Translations under genes and position numbers: made by a program | The notes under the pieces: model-generated | Seen by the model: only the letters and a program-made list of their open reading frames with translations | Databases searched by the model: none | Told to the model about the DNA's origin: nothing | From: Rhypophila decipiens | Taxonomy: Eukaryota > Ascomycota > Sordariomycetes > Sordariales > Naviculisporaceae | Assembly (NCBI GenBank): GCA_033297075.1 | Contig: MU858180.1 | Location: 1 to 64,000 of the forward strand | Direction of reading: 5' to 3' | DNA length: 64,000 nt | Shown: in pieces, positions 43,616-56,040 of the stretch | How positions within the stretch are numbered: the first letter of the stretch is position 1 | Layout of the letters: the number at the start of each line of letters is the position of its first letter

Positions 43616-45390
43616 GTTTGTTGCTGATGCGGATGAATGGGTGGTGGACGACTGCTGAGATGGATGGCCAGTGATGTAGATGTAGCAAGATGAGGTAGGG
43701 AGGGACCTTGATGGTTTGCTGAAAGTAAGAACGAGTCAGCCAAGGAAGGAGCTTCTGTGGGGATGGGAATGGTCACCTCTATTTATCATGCCTGAATTCT
43801 ATGGAAGTTGCAATTCCTGAATCCTACATATGACTACACGATGTTCCACAGTCATCCTCATGGCTCACACAAGCTCACCGGATGTTTGCTGACCCTGCGC
43901 ATATTGCCATGTTGACTCAGCCAGGTCGATCCAGGCTCTCAGGGGGTGGGTGTATGGATGGCAGCGTCAGGGTTGCCGGCCTGGATACCACTCTCACACG
44001 CATTGTTGGCCTGATAAGGAGGCATATTGATTGCGGATCGCACCAAAACGAGCGAAGGATGACATTTAACCGTACGATCAACCAACTTTTCCTGTGTATT
44101 CTTGGTCCAATATTGAAAGCAGCTTCAGCATCTCCGTGGGCCGTGGGAAGGAAGGTTCACGAACAACGGCATTAGTCTCGAGTGAGGTGAGCAAGGTAAA
44201 CAAAATTTTCAGGAGCCACCAAAGTATCACGGCAGCACGGTAAGCATTCGGGTCAAAGTTGTTAAATTAGACTCGGAGTCTAGCCTCACGGTCGTCGTTC
44301 ATCGCATCCGCCCGGATCGTCTCACAATTGCTAATAGCCGGGCAAAATTTGAAGCCAGCTGCGACGGTGCGGTTCCGCCGGTGGAGGTTTCCAGCGGGTT
44401 GGGCCTGGAGATGGTATCTCCGCGGCGGAAACACCCGCAATGTGGATCATCTCCGCTCCGGCGCGCCGTTGGAATGTGGAGACTGAGAGAATCCCAATTT
44501 GGGCAACCAGCTTCTCGGGACTTTTTTCGCATGAGATTCGGAATTTCGATGCCACGACATGATCAGTTCCGTCGTGTCTGGCCCAGAATACGACCGAGAA
44601 TACGACGATATGCGCATCCACAATCCTCACCTGATCTTTCGCGCTGAATGTGTAGCTCCACCCACCACAGCGAGCTTTTCCTTGGAGTGCCCCGCGGGAT
44701 TGAGGTCAGCAACCCCGCCATGGGAACATCTCTGCCCCGCTACCCTTTGCTATCCAAGTCAACAAAGTCCCATTCACCAGCAAAGTCGCCGTGACTAATG
44801 TAAAGGTTCTTGATAGAATCCTATCCTAGCAAGGGCCGTTTCCGGCTCTGAGTCTTCTTTCATCAGAAAGAGTAAAACGTTGTGACAAAGGCTTGTTTAT
44901 TCTTTCCCTTTTGTGGGAATCCCCGTCAATTCAGGGGAAGAAACGAAACAAAGAAGACCGCTGAGAAGGGAATGGATGAATGGCACGGTAGGTAGGTGGG
45001 AGAACTGTGCAGCAAGAAATAATAAAACAGCTCCTTGGTACAGTGCAGCAAAATGCTGTGGTAAGAATGAAAAGCGCGAGAAAATGGAAGCCCCAAAAGG
45101 AGACTGAAAACTCAAATGGAACAAAAAAAGAATGTGTCTCTCCCGCGGCGGATGACAAGCACATACTGACCACTACGGAAGATTTACAGGTGTGGGACAC
45201 CCGTCGTAGCTTGTTGCTGGTTGGTGGAAGCGTGTCCACTTTTCCCCTATATAAAGTTTGTCACACAACGTGGAACGATTGGTGTAAATACCACACCAAC
45301 ATGCCCCTGAATCCATAATTGCCGCCATATCATCCGTTTATCTGTGTAAAAAGGAAGCCCTCAAATCCAAGTAACAAAACCTCCAAGCAT
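43616..45390. other. Intergenic upstream of the flavohemoglobin gene
   Basis: Holds the flavohemoglobin promoter at its left end and the 3' region of the CorA-like gene at its right. No further gene is supported; a frame at 44331-44630 (minus) has no recognisable domain. Confidence 0.55.
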
Positions 45391-48300
45391 TCAACCCTCA
45401 ATCTCCTCTTCCTCGGGTCTACTAGGCCTCCTCCAAAACCGCACAGAACTCACAGAAAATTGTCCGCTCGTCCACCCACCACTCGACCGCCTCCTCTCAT
45501 TCTTGGGACCAGTGCCACTAGCTCGTCGATGAAAAGGCAGCTCACTTGTACTTGCACCCCCGGGAAGGCGACTAGAAGAACCTCCCACATCATCAGCAAG
45601 ATCCTGCATCCTCACACCGCTCGAAGCACCGTAGTAGCCATTCTCCTTGCTCTCCTCCCATTCCCTCTGCTTGGCGAGCATAAACTCCCTCAAGGCCTTG
45701 GACGAGGCACCATGCAAATGTTTGCCCTTGACAGTCTTGCCGCCGGTATTCCTGCCGCCGTTTCCTCCGCCGCGCCCCGCTGTAAGAGTTGCTATCCTGT
45801 GGCCGATGAAAGCGTACGACAGTCGAAACCCACCAAACAAGACGGTTCGCGCCCACGAGCTAAACGCCAGCGCCAGCGAGATGGATATCACAATGCTAGA
45901 CAGCACAACTGTTTTTTTTCGTCAGCACACATGTCAGCCACCAGATAGGACAAACAAAACGAAACCAGACTCACACATGTAGAGCAACTGCGTATTCAGC
46001 GTCATGTACCCATCATTCAGCTCCCGTGTATTCATGCCAAAAACAGCCGCAAAAAAACTCAACGGCAAAAAGAAGATGGTGACCACCGTAAACACCACAA
46101 TCGACCTTCCCTGCAACACACTCTCGTCGGCCCGTCTAATCGCCGCCTTCGCCTCGATAATCCCGCTCTGCTGCTGCTTCATATCCAGCAATTCCCTCAA
46201 TTGACTCCTCGTATTCGCCTGTCTTTTCTCCAAATTAGCAAGCTCATCCCTCCTCAACTTCATCTCCGTAATCAACGCAGCCGCTCTCTCGACCGTGCTC
46301 TTGAACCTACTACTCTCCTCAGCAACAGAACTTGCTGCCAAAATCCCCCTCAGCGCGCGCTCAAAGTCCCCCATGACCACAATCTGCTGCGTAAAAATCT
46401 CCTGCATAATCTGCAGCTGATCAATCACATTCTGCGCCTCCATCAACACAGACCATTCATACTTGATATTCAAACTCTTCCTTAGCAGCTCCTCGGCCGT
46501 CTGCAACGGATCAAGCGCATTCATCCTCTTGACGTCCCTACCAAACCTCTCGTACGCCTCCGTCTTCTTTTCCGCAATCTTGGAGATGGCCGACGAGTAA
46601 ATGTCCACCATTTCGGGCCGCAAATCTGGCTTGGTCCTGTCAAAGAATACCCTGCTGCACTCGTCGATTATCACCAGCGCGAGGTCGTAGATTGATTTGA
46701 TTTGCGATCTTGTGTCGATGGCGCCCAGGTGGTCGCGTATAGCGCGGTGGACTGCAGACGGGTCGGGCTTGTTTCGGCCCCAGCGCCGGGGGAACGCCGA
46801 GATGATTGTGTTTTCGTCGAGAATGTACAGCCAGAGCTGGTCAACCATTACCACCCTCGGAATCGCCTCGGGATCGTTGTGCATCCACGTCCCGCGGTAG
46901 ACTACCTGTTGGCGGTCTCGTTGGGTCGTGTCTTCTGCGGTCCAGTAGTAGTACTGTTCTAGGGTGCGGCGGATGTGTAGAGGGGATTCGGTGTATAAAT
47001 GGTCGCCTATGAGCCGCCAGTCGGCGGCTTCGTCGATGAGTTGGTACAGCTTTGATGCTAGCCAGAGGTAAGAACCTAGAGGGGAGCGGGGACGCCAGGA
47101 GGGAGAGTCTTCGTTTCTGGGCGTGTCGTTGTCGGGATCTGTTGCTGTGCTGTCGATGCGTTTAGCTCGCTTGGTGGCTTGCTCGACTACGCTGCCCCAT
47201 GTTCCTCTTCGCTTGTTTCGTCGTTCAAAGGCGAATTCGCGCTCTTTGTTTTGGCGCGTTTTGCGCGTCACGTTTGTCATGCGGACTAGACGTTTTTCGA
47301 TCTCCCAGTGGAGGTAGGGCATCTGGCAGGCACAGATGAATGTGAGTATTGTTTTGTTCGTGGGTGTTGGAGAGTCAAGAACTTACAAACAAGACAACAT
47401 CCTGCGGACTAGACGCAGACCGAAAGAAGCCCCCCGACTGCTGCTGATTCCCCGGGTGGGAAACATTCGCAGCATCAACGTCCCTTCCCTCGGGCGAAGG
47501 AACCAGCGCACACCGCGGACGAATCTGCCTCGAGTGAGGCGGCAAGTGCGTATCCACGCCCCCCCTCTCCTGACAATGCCACAGCTCCCTCTTGAGAAGC
47601 CTCTCCGTCTTGGACTCTTTCTTTCCCGCCCCTGATCCACCAGTGTGATATGGCAGCCTCCTCTTACCCAACAAGCTCCTGTTCCTCCCCAGTTCCCCCC
47701 CATCCTCCCCGTAATACCTAGCCACAGCGTCCTCCACCCACTTCATGTTATTCGCCTGCAGATGGAAATACCTCAGCTGCTTACAGTCACCACCATCACC
47801 CACCGCCGCCCGCCTGAGCGGTGTATTCTGCTTGTCGTACAGCAATTTCTGCATGGCTATTTTCTGGTGGGGAAACTTTCCATGGCAGTCCGGGTGGTCG
47901 AGGGTTACGCCGCCTTTGCCCTCCTCAAAGACCATCACCCAGCCGTTATACCCGTAGTCTGACTTGCGGGGGTCGTCGTCCACGCTGTCGTCGGCTGCTT
48001 CCAGTCCGCTGACGTACGTGCCCGGGGACATGGCCTTTTGCAGGTCGAGGTACCCGTTGGACTGCCATTGCTCGACCTGCCTGAGGATGGTCCGGTTGCG
48101 GAGGAGGAGAGGTCTGCGGACCCTGAAATCCGCCTTGGGAAGCTCTCGCTCAATGGATGCTAACGAGTCTTTGCAGCATCTGATGGCGCCGTCTCGCCAG
48201 ATCTTGTGGGCTTTCTCGAGGGAGGAGGCGAGGGGAAGCGTGTCGCCTGGGGAGAGGCGGTGTGCGGCAAAGTACTCCCGGAGATAGCGCACGCGACGGA

Positions 48301-48508
48301 GTTCCTTGCGGACTAGTTCTTTTTCTGGGCCTGGGAAGTTTTCGTATAGAGAGGGGCGCTGGGAGAATCTTGCTGCTAGGAAGGTCGCCCAGGCGTCGGT
48401 TGGCGGGACGGGGTCGACATATTGATCTTGGATGGCGTAGGTTGATTGCATGGAAGGTATGGGGGTTATGGCGGGGTCTGTCGTCGAGATCCTGAGGGGG
48501 ACAGACAT
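45391..48508 (-). CDS. CorA-like membrane protein (fungal ankyrin/CorA family)
   Basis: Three exons read on the minus strand: 48508-47387, 47322-45975 and 45908-45391, with 64- and 66-base GT-AG introns, giving 995 residues. The start at 48508 is in a strong GCCACC context; an ATG at 48529 would add seven residues. The first 370 residues are a globular region without recognised domain. The join DVVLF/MPYLHWE matches the conserved MPYLHWE element of fungal CorA-like proteins. Exon 2 carries long helices (about 600-780), then membrane segment 1 ending in FGMNTREL (GMN at about 803-805) and membrane segment 2, which spans the second splice site. GMN is the selectivity loop of CorA Mg2+ channels. 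A Gly/Ser-rich cytoplasmic tail of about 150 residues follows. Transport of Mg2+ is not shown for these fungal proteins. No ankyrin repeats are seen. Confidence 0.87.
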
Positions 48509-48529
48509 GGTGGCTACTCGTGCTAGCAT

Positions 48530-49754
48530 ACAAGCACAACCTGAATTGTTGAAGTGGGCATGACGTGAGGTTGCGAGTCCAAGGTGTTGATATCAGAGTG
48601 CGGGTGTTGTTCACGCCACATGTGTTGAGCGAGCAAATTGGGACATGAGAAACTCCCGAGGGACGGAACGTCCTGCATTGAAATCTCTCCAGTCTGTCGT
48701 CACACCCATTAGCGGGGCACCAGGTGCTGCAGGTCTCCAATTCCAGCATGGACAGTATGCAAGTTGGCGGGATTTTATTTGCTCGAAAGGAACGTAGCAC
48801 ACATGTTCAGGTGTCTAGGGCGTCGAGGCGTGCAGGAATGGGAAAGAAATATTGAGTGGTCTTTCCTAATTGGTTTAGAGAGTCAGTGAGTCGCACAATG
48901 TCTGAAATCTTGGCAGTTGTGCGCCTGCAGCGCTGCATATTTTAATTGTTTGTTATCTTAGGGGGTTTAGGACCATGATATGGCCAATCATGGTTGTGAT
49001 ATTGACATGGAGAAGATGAATAATCATCAAGATCCTTCATCAACTGGGTGCCTTCCATCTGATGAGATGAGGACCCAGGGTATCCACAGCAACCACTCAA
49101 ATACCCCTATTTTTGGCTCGTATGATTTGTTTGGCGTTGCGACTCGACAACTTCAAGTTATGATCACACTGAGAATGATAAAAGGACAAGTTTCCAAACT
49201 GACGAAATAACTTGTTACTGCAATTCACATATCCTTTTGGTCATGATCATGTGCCTATTGAATGCAGTCTTGGATTCGTATGAGTCAACAAGTTGGGGTC
49301 ATTGCAGAACACCCAAAGATAACAATGGGATGAAACTCGCTTTCAACATGATGCTTACTACTAGAGAGCAGGAGCACCTGCGCTACTCGGTATGTATTGA
49401 CAATAGCATTTCTTCCCACACATCGTTACAGCGGCAATTTCGTACCTGAGTATGGACTCGGAAGAAGAAAGAAAGTTCCAGAACAATGTTAACGATTGGC
49501 GGGAACAATGCTAAGGCTAGACGGGACCGAGCACGGCTGCTAACAAATTGTGATGGAGCTACGGATAGCTTCATTGTCTCCACTTTAGACTTACACGCTC
49601 GGCGGTGGCTAAGCCAACAAACGGCAGCAACATTTTTTTAGCATCTTTTTTCTCGCCTGTTAACTGCTTCCTTCCATTTGCGTCTACCGCCGCCGACTGC
49701 TCTTGGCGTCACAACAAACTCCAAATCGTCGTGGCATCTCATCAAATCGGCAAA
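48530..49754. other. Intergenic between divergent genes
   Basis: About 1.2 kb between the CorA-like gene (-) and the P450 gene (+), so it should carry both promoters. No gene or clear TATA box was recognised. Confidence 0.55.
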
Positions 49755-51556
49755 ATGGCTAATGCGAGTGGTGAACAGGGTCTCTTCGGCCTCGGCAGGG
49801 AATTTGTTCAAAATGTCACTATTGCGCTCCGGGGTCTGAATGCGCCCATCTGGATGCAGAGCCCGACTTCACCTGTCCAGCTCGGATTTGCCTGCTTGTT
49901 GGGGCTGCTCACGTGGCAGCTTTTCACTTTCCTTGCCAGCTTCGAGCATGACCCCAACGAGCCTCCTCTCATCAAGCCCAAGATGCCCGTCGTGGGCCAT
50001 CTCTGGGGCCTCTTGCGAAGCCAAGTCAACTACTTTAGTGAACTCTAGTTCGTACCCTCCTCCCACCATCGAAGCCAAAAGTGATTCTCGAAGACTGACC
50101 TCATCAATCCAGCTCCAGAACAAAGCTCCCAATCGCAACCCTCCCCGTAGCCAACAAGAAGCTCTACGTCATCTTCGACCCGGCCTATCAACAAGCGGCC
50201 CTCACATCCAACCAAATGGACGCCCAGTCCTTCATGGTGGACTTTGTGCCCCGCATATTCGGCGTAAAAAAAGGAACAGTCGACAAGCTCCTCGGCAAAG
50301 ACGGCGTCCACCCCAACATCATGTCCGACATGGAAGGTGTCTTTAACACTTCCCTATCAGGCAACAATCTGCAACAATTACTCCTCACCACTCTTGAACA
50401 AGTGGCAAATACCCTGAACGCCATCGACAAGGAAGACGGTTTGAAGGTGCCGAACCTCTTCATATTCTTCCAGAAATTGCTCACAAGGTCTACTTCAACG
50501 GCGCTATGGGGCAAGGATAACAACCCGTACAACGACCAAGAACTAATCGACGCACAATGGGACTTTGAAGGCAACATGGGACCGCTAGTCATTGGCCTTT
50601 TGCCCAGCATCACGGCACGAAGAGCTTATCTCGCCCGATCGAAGGTCCAATCCGCCCTGTCAAGGTTCTACATGGCAAAACATGACCAAACCGACCCGCA
50701 AGTAAGCCAATTTGTCCGCCTCAGGTCTCAGCTCTTACGGGGATACGACATCCCGCCTGACGAGTTGGCAAAGAATGAAACAGCCATCACGCTTGTCGCG
50801 ACAACCAACGCTCTTTCGACATTGTTTTGGTGTGTTGCCGAGATCTTTTCCGATTCCGAACTTCTCTCCGACGTAAGGAACGAAGTTTTCAAAGCTGTTT
50901 TTGGAAGAACCGGCTCTCCTCCTCAGAAGTTTAGTGGCAAGGTCAAAGTATCCGCCAAATCTCTTGTCTCAGAAGAGAACTGTCCCCTCCTCAATAGCTG
51001 TTACCGTGAGAGCATCAGACTAGCAAGCCAGATCGTCACCGCCCGCCGGGTCTTGACCGACATCACACTTTTCCCTTCCTCTTCACCAAGCAAGGACAAC
51101 AACAGCAAAGGCTATCTGCTAAAGGCCGACACAAACGTAATGATGCCCGCCAAACCAGTCCACCGCGATCCATCCATCTGGGGCCCCGACGCGGACACAT
51201 TCAACCCGCGAAGATTCATCGCCCCTAGCTCTGAAGATAGGAATAAAGACCCCGACAGGTACATGCAAGATCTCACTCGTCATCGAAGAATGAAGGCTTC
51301 GTTCGTGCCCTTTGGGGGAGGGAAACACCTCTGCCCAGGTCGGCATTACGCATTTTTGGAGAACTTGTCTATTATTGCGGCGCTGGTTTTGGGGTTTGAC
51401 ATTGTTGGCCTTGATAAGGAGAGACTCAAGATGGGAGATTCTAAACGGGGCGAGACGGCTAAGCCTGTTGCTGGATTTGAGGGTGGGCATAACCTTGTGC
51501 TGAGGCGACGGCGGGGTTGGGAAGATGTGCAGTGGGAGTTTGGGTATGACTCGTAG
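49755..51556 (+). CDS. Cytochrome P450 monooxygenase
   Basis: Two exons, 49755-50047 and 50113-51556, give 578 residues. The junction restores YFSELYSRTKLPI, which fits the P450 fold, although the donor GTTCGT is not the usual GTANGT. A hydrophobic membrane anchor (about 45-63) is followed by a Pro-rich hinge (EPPLIKPKMPVVGH). The ExxR motif is at Glu397-Arg400 (CYRESIR). The haem motif is FGGGKHLCPGR with Cys505. The sequence style (KLPI.TLPV at the N-terminal beta sheet, AxxxT-poor I helix) resembles CYP7/CYP8B-like fungal P450s, a group known mostly from secondary metabolism. It would act at the endoplasmic reticulum and need P450 reductase. Substrate is unknown. The nearest genes do not form a clear cluster. 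Confidence 0.9.
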
Positions 51557-53416
51557 GACTAGTCTCACTCGTGTGAAAAAGGGGAAAGAACTGGAAGCCT
51601 CTACCTAGGCCTGGGTTCGTGGCGGCGCGTAGTGGACAGTCGAGGTAAACTGAAGTCACAGGGTATGGTAGCAAGAAAGGCTTTTATTGGGACTGATGAC
51701 GTGTCCATTCGCTCTATTTGCATGTGAATGTACGATTCATCATAAGTTGGCCTGTCAAGCAACCAAGACGAGCAGGTGTAGATAAAAATATCATCGACCT
51801 TGCTTCAATTATTTGAAGAACACTACGGAGCCGAAGACGTACCCAGATACTAGATAGAGACTGGAGAGGGAGGAACGGATTTTATTGGTCCACCATCTGC
51901 CCGTCTAGATATCTAAAATTCATCATAAAGACCTGTAACTGTCATGGTCAAGACGTAACAATGTTTTCCAGCCTACTGCCCGCCTTCCTAGAGAGAAACG
52001 AGACCAAGAAGAAAGAGTCAGCCAAGGTCAAGAGACAAGAGTCCAAGAGCTGGGACGGAAGAACTACCTCGATAAAGTCTCTTTCTTTCTTCCACGGGGT
52101 CGACCATCGATCTGCTTGTGATAGATGTCGTGGGTTAGCTCATTGTCAGACTGTCAGGAGGATCAAGGATGGTAGCTACTCACGGGGGCGTCTCTTGGCC
52201 CCTCCGAAAATACATCTGTTATGTCCTACCAGTAGGCATTGGCGTTCCTCCCAAGTTTGTTCTCGCTCGTCAATCCATTTCGACATGGAGCGAATCTCGC
52301 AGGCACGCCGCACAGACGCCGTCAAAGGTTGTGATCTTGTCAGCAAGTACAACTTGATCAGTGGAAGTGATAGGCTACTACTTACCGGGCGTTCGGCCCA
52401 AGCTATAACCCTATCTTGGCTCTTCGCCCATCAGGTTGCTCGACGCCGAGCAAACCTCATGAGCAGCTGGATGGGCACCGTCGAATCTTCTGGATCAAAG
52501 TCGTAACCTCGATTCCCGACGATCTTGACGGTCCGCGACGTCGACTTGGCTTTGTCGCCTTTCGTCGGTCGCCGGTCGATGCCTTTCTCTCGTTCCGCTC
52601 CGAGTATCGCAGTCGGTGACGTGAAGATGCTCGGCCAAACTCGAACAAGGTCGCTCGGTTCGGCTCGCGGCTGTCGAGAAAGGAATTGCGTCTCTGCGTT
52701 GGCCTTGGACTGCACTTGCAGACCCAAGTTACCAGGCAACACCAGCGCGGAGGTGCAGAGTCCGGCTTCGTTGCCCCCCGCCAACTAGCAGGAACACTTG
52801 TCAAGAGAGTAAAAGAGGATGAGTGAAGAAAGCAAGAGGGAAGCCACAAGCTCCTACACCAATCTCAGGAATAGAGTATGAGGAGCGCTGTGCAATGCCC
52901 TCAGGGACTCCAAACCGTCGCAGAAAGGGAGAAGAGATCAGAGCCCGCCGAGCCAACTAGGCCGCCGGGTTGTCTAGGCTGAAAACAAAAACCAGCGAGA
53001 ATACCTTGCTCGAAGCGGGTCGCGCCAGCGTGGTAATGAGGCCAGCTAGCCCCAACCCACGACGCTTCCCGAACGAAACGGCATCTCACCGGGGGGTAGA
53101 GTGATGAAAGGAAAGGCGATGTCTGCTTAGCCGCCAACCTGGGAAACGACACACGCGAGGGCTTCACGTTTTGGCCTTTTCACCGTTTTGTGGGTTACCA
53201 CCTCCTATTTCGTCGTTTTCCACAGCCACCAACACTCCCCGGAACAGCAAGCTCGCATGTGCAATGAGCAAAACTCAGCCAGGTCCTAGCGCGTTGATGG
53301 GGGGAACAGTCCTGGACCCCGGGTGCTGTCAACCGTCACTTCTCAGCTTGCCCTTTTCAACAGAGGCCTTTGGGTTCGGGTATCTTGCACCCGGGTATGC
53401 AGTCTGCCAGAAAACT

Positions 53417-53705
53417 GTAGGAAATGACTTAGGAAATGACTGTAGGAAATGACTGTAGCAAATGGGAATACTTACCGCGGGCGTTTGCGGGCTGGGAAGG
53501 GGAGGTGGGAGATGGGAAAGTGTGAGCTGGTGATGCGCGATGGGAAAGAGCAGGGGGGAATGGGAAAAGAAAAGCAAGTGTGAAGTGTGAATGACAATGG
53601 GAAAGAGGAATATGGGGAAGCGCGATGCCACTTGGGGTATTGGCCACTGGCCGTGGGAAATGGAAGGAGAGGACGATGTGTGATGTGTGATGTGTGTGTG
53701 TGTGC
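53417..53705. repeat. Purine-rich and TG microsatellite region
   Basis: It begins with four copies of a GTAGGAAATGACT-like unit (53417-53465). A G/A-rich stretch of repeated GGGAA-type units follows, then a (GATGTGTG)n/(TG)n run at about 53674-53705. All are simple repeats likely to vary in length. Confidence 0.7.
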
Positions 53706-54250
53706 GAGAGGAAAGAAGAACCGAGGAAATTTGGGAGAGAAGAGGCCTATTTGTGCACCTCTGGCAGTCTGTGGGTCCTGCTGGGTGATTGTAATCATCA
53801 CTGATTCTGCCCGGGCAGAACTAATTATGGTTTGCCGGGACTCCCACGTGGAAATGGCCGCATTTTCTCGAATCACGGTGCCTGAAATTTTGTCCAGGGA
53901 GATTTAGACTTTTTCGAGAGACCAGGGGTGAGCCACACAACCACAATCGGCAAGACTGGAGAGATGATCTGTCAACGTCTCTTATGAGAATCATCCTGCG
54001 AGTACTCTTTTCATGGTCTTGCCATCTCACAACATGGCAATCAAGAGGACCAGAGGTCCTATCATGCTCGGAGGCAGTTCCTTGACAGAGAGAGATGATA
54101 TGACATGATCAAGTTTCCAACGCAAGCATCAGTCCCTATCTGCCAGTAACAGTTCACTTGTACTCGCTCTGGCTGCCACGACGAAAATGCTCTGCAGCCA
54201 CCTAGTGTCTGGGAACAGCCTGAGGACGTTGCAAAGGATGTGGTGGTACC

Positions 54251-54381
54251 CGCCCGGTGATCAAAACATCAATATTTTATTTTTCTCTTGTTTTAATTCT
54301 CCACTTGCCTGTATTTTTCGCCCGGGGATCAAAACATCAACATTCTCTTTTTTGCCTTGATGCTCCACTTGCCTCTATTTT
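54251..54381. repeat. Tandem duplication, period 68
   Basis: The segment starting CGCCCGGTGATCAAAACATC at 54251 is repeated from 54319 (CGCCCGGGGATCAAAACATC). Both copies end in CCACTTGCCT(G/C)TATTTT. Copy differences are mainly T/C changes and small gaps. The unit is AT-rich and has no coding look. Confidence 0.75.
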
Positions 54382-55592
54382 GATTTGCTTGATCTCTCAA
54401 ATCAAGCCACCAAAAGAATGCTGCCAGCTGAATAATCAAGACCCAGCAGAATATGATCCTGCCCCTATTTTCGGTTCGTCCTCGGATGTAAACACGTGCA
54501 GAATGCAGATAGGGCCTCAGCCAAACTCCGTGCTCTGAGCTGGGCTCAGACTATTCTCGAAAATATAGAAGCAGCAATCTTGACTTTTTCACGAACCGGA
54601 AGAAGCGTACAGACTTTTCACCAGCCTGGTGATCACAACCCGAGCATATATTTATGCGGGGACATGCCTATCTCGTATAGTAACAGTGCTGATACTTGGA
54701 TCACAATATACCATGAGTTCACGGCTGACTTCACCATCCAAGTCAGATTTCTCGAGATCAATCTTGATAGGACATGTCAGAACAGCGATGATATGGCTAG
54801 TTGATCAGCGAATTCGTTCATTGTCACCATCTTCCCGGTCCTTTTGCCTGCCTCTTGCTAAACAGACAGTTGAGAGTGGGTCCCTTGGAAGGGAGAACCT
54901 TATTCAGCCTCTTCTCTACTCCAGGCGCTGTACGTGAACCTTAATTAGCCCCATCATCTACCCAGGCTTCGTAATTGGTCTAAAGTCGAATACGAAAGTT
55001 TATCTCTCTTCGCCACCACGTCATCGGCCCCATTTGATGAGTCAATTGTTTGGAAGAATCCAACTTGTCCGATTTTCTGGCTGTGGAGAGGTCTTCGTGG
55101 CGTATACGGTTGTCTTTCTGAACCGGCCGGCGGCTTCCGCCGTTCCAACGGTTCTGCATTGTGGTGCAAGGTTGAACTCTAAAATACACATTAATATCCA
55201 GGTTTCTCATAAGCATGGCATGACGTCTTGACTTGGTTGAGGCTTCAGCCTTCGTGAGACCACGATCCACCATCAAGACATTTTTTTGCACGATTTTGAG
55301 AAGCAATATCAAAGAAGAGCCAAGTATCGGGAAGTAGACTCAACTTTGAGGTTAGAGAAGGATCTCATTACCTCTAGTTGTACTAGAGCTTGCCCGCCCT
55401 GTCTTTACATGTAGACAGGAAATATTGACTCGGCGCAGAACTGACGTCTTGGCAGTCCATCACACCCACAGACTTGATCAAGCATCCGAGGTAAATGTCC
55501 AGTTGACATACTCCAACTATTAATGTATGTGAGACTCTTTGCCCAGACAGAATATTAAGATGGGTATCCTGCGATGATTTGTCTCCAAATCG

Positions 55593-55922
55593 TCAATAGC
55601 TTAGAAATGCCATGAAAGCTTCGTATCCACGCCATCCTGTTGACGTTTTCGCCTTCCGACAAGCATCGGCCATTCGTTCTGCTCGGATCTTGTTATCGCG
55701 CACGGTCTTGGCAGCCTCGTTTTCTCTTGACATTGCCCTTACAGAAGAGAAAGAGTAATAATCGTTCTTTGGGTTTTCCGCTCGTGCTCGGTCGGGTGCC
55801 TCGGTCCCGATCTGCAGGATGGGAACCAGTGCGTCCAGGCTGCTCTTCATGGATGGAGACGCAAGATACTGGTAGCTAGTGATGCCGTCCAAGGGGTGAT
55901 TCGATAGTAACTGGCTTGGCAC
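55593..55922 (-). CDS. Small hypothetical protein, uncertain
   Basis: An ATG-started frame of 109 residues with a fairly coding-like codon pattern. It has a hydrophilic, helical-looking C-terminal half rich in Arg, Glu and Ala (SRENEAAKTVRDNKIRAERM) and ends GYEAFMAFLSY. No domain, signal peptide or membrane segment is recognised and no neighbour suggests a role. It could be a true small gene, a fragment of a decayed gene or chance. Confidence 0.3.
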   Translation of the reverse strand: MPSQLLSNHPLDGITSYQYLASPSMKSSLDALVPILQIGTEAPDRARAENPKNDYYSFSSVRAMSRENEAAKTVRDNKIRAERMADACRKAKTSTGWRGYEAFMAFLSY

Positions 55923-56005
55923 TTGGCAGTGCCTTTTAAACCGCAGGAAATCGCCAGTAGCGAGCTTGAGATGTTAAGCGATATCAGATTGGAGGGCGGC
56001 TATTT

Positions 56006-56040
56006 GGAATCAGTTACTACTAGTAGCAGTAACTGATTCC
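56006..56040. repeat. Perfect inverted repeat, 13-base arms
   Basis: GGAATCAGTTACT (56006-56018) is followed by nine bases and then its exact complement AGTAACTGATTCC (56028-56040). The RNA or single strand would form a 13-pair hairpin. No T-run follows, so it is not a bacterial-type terminator. It could be the end of a small mobile element or a protein-binding site. Confidence 0.7.

Noticed and set aside
52431..52784. 117-codon minus-strand frame
   Set aside because: No ATG at its start, no domain and no clear splice partner.
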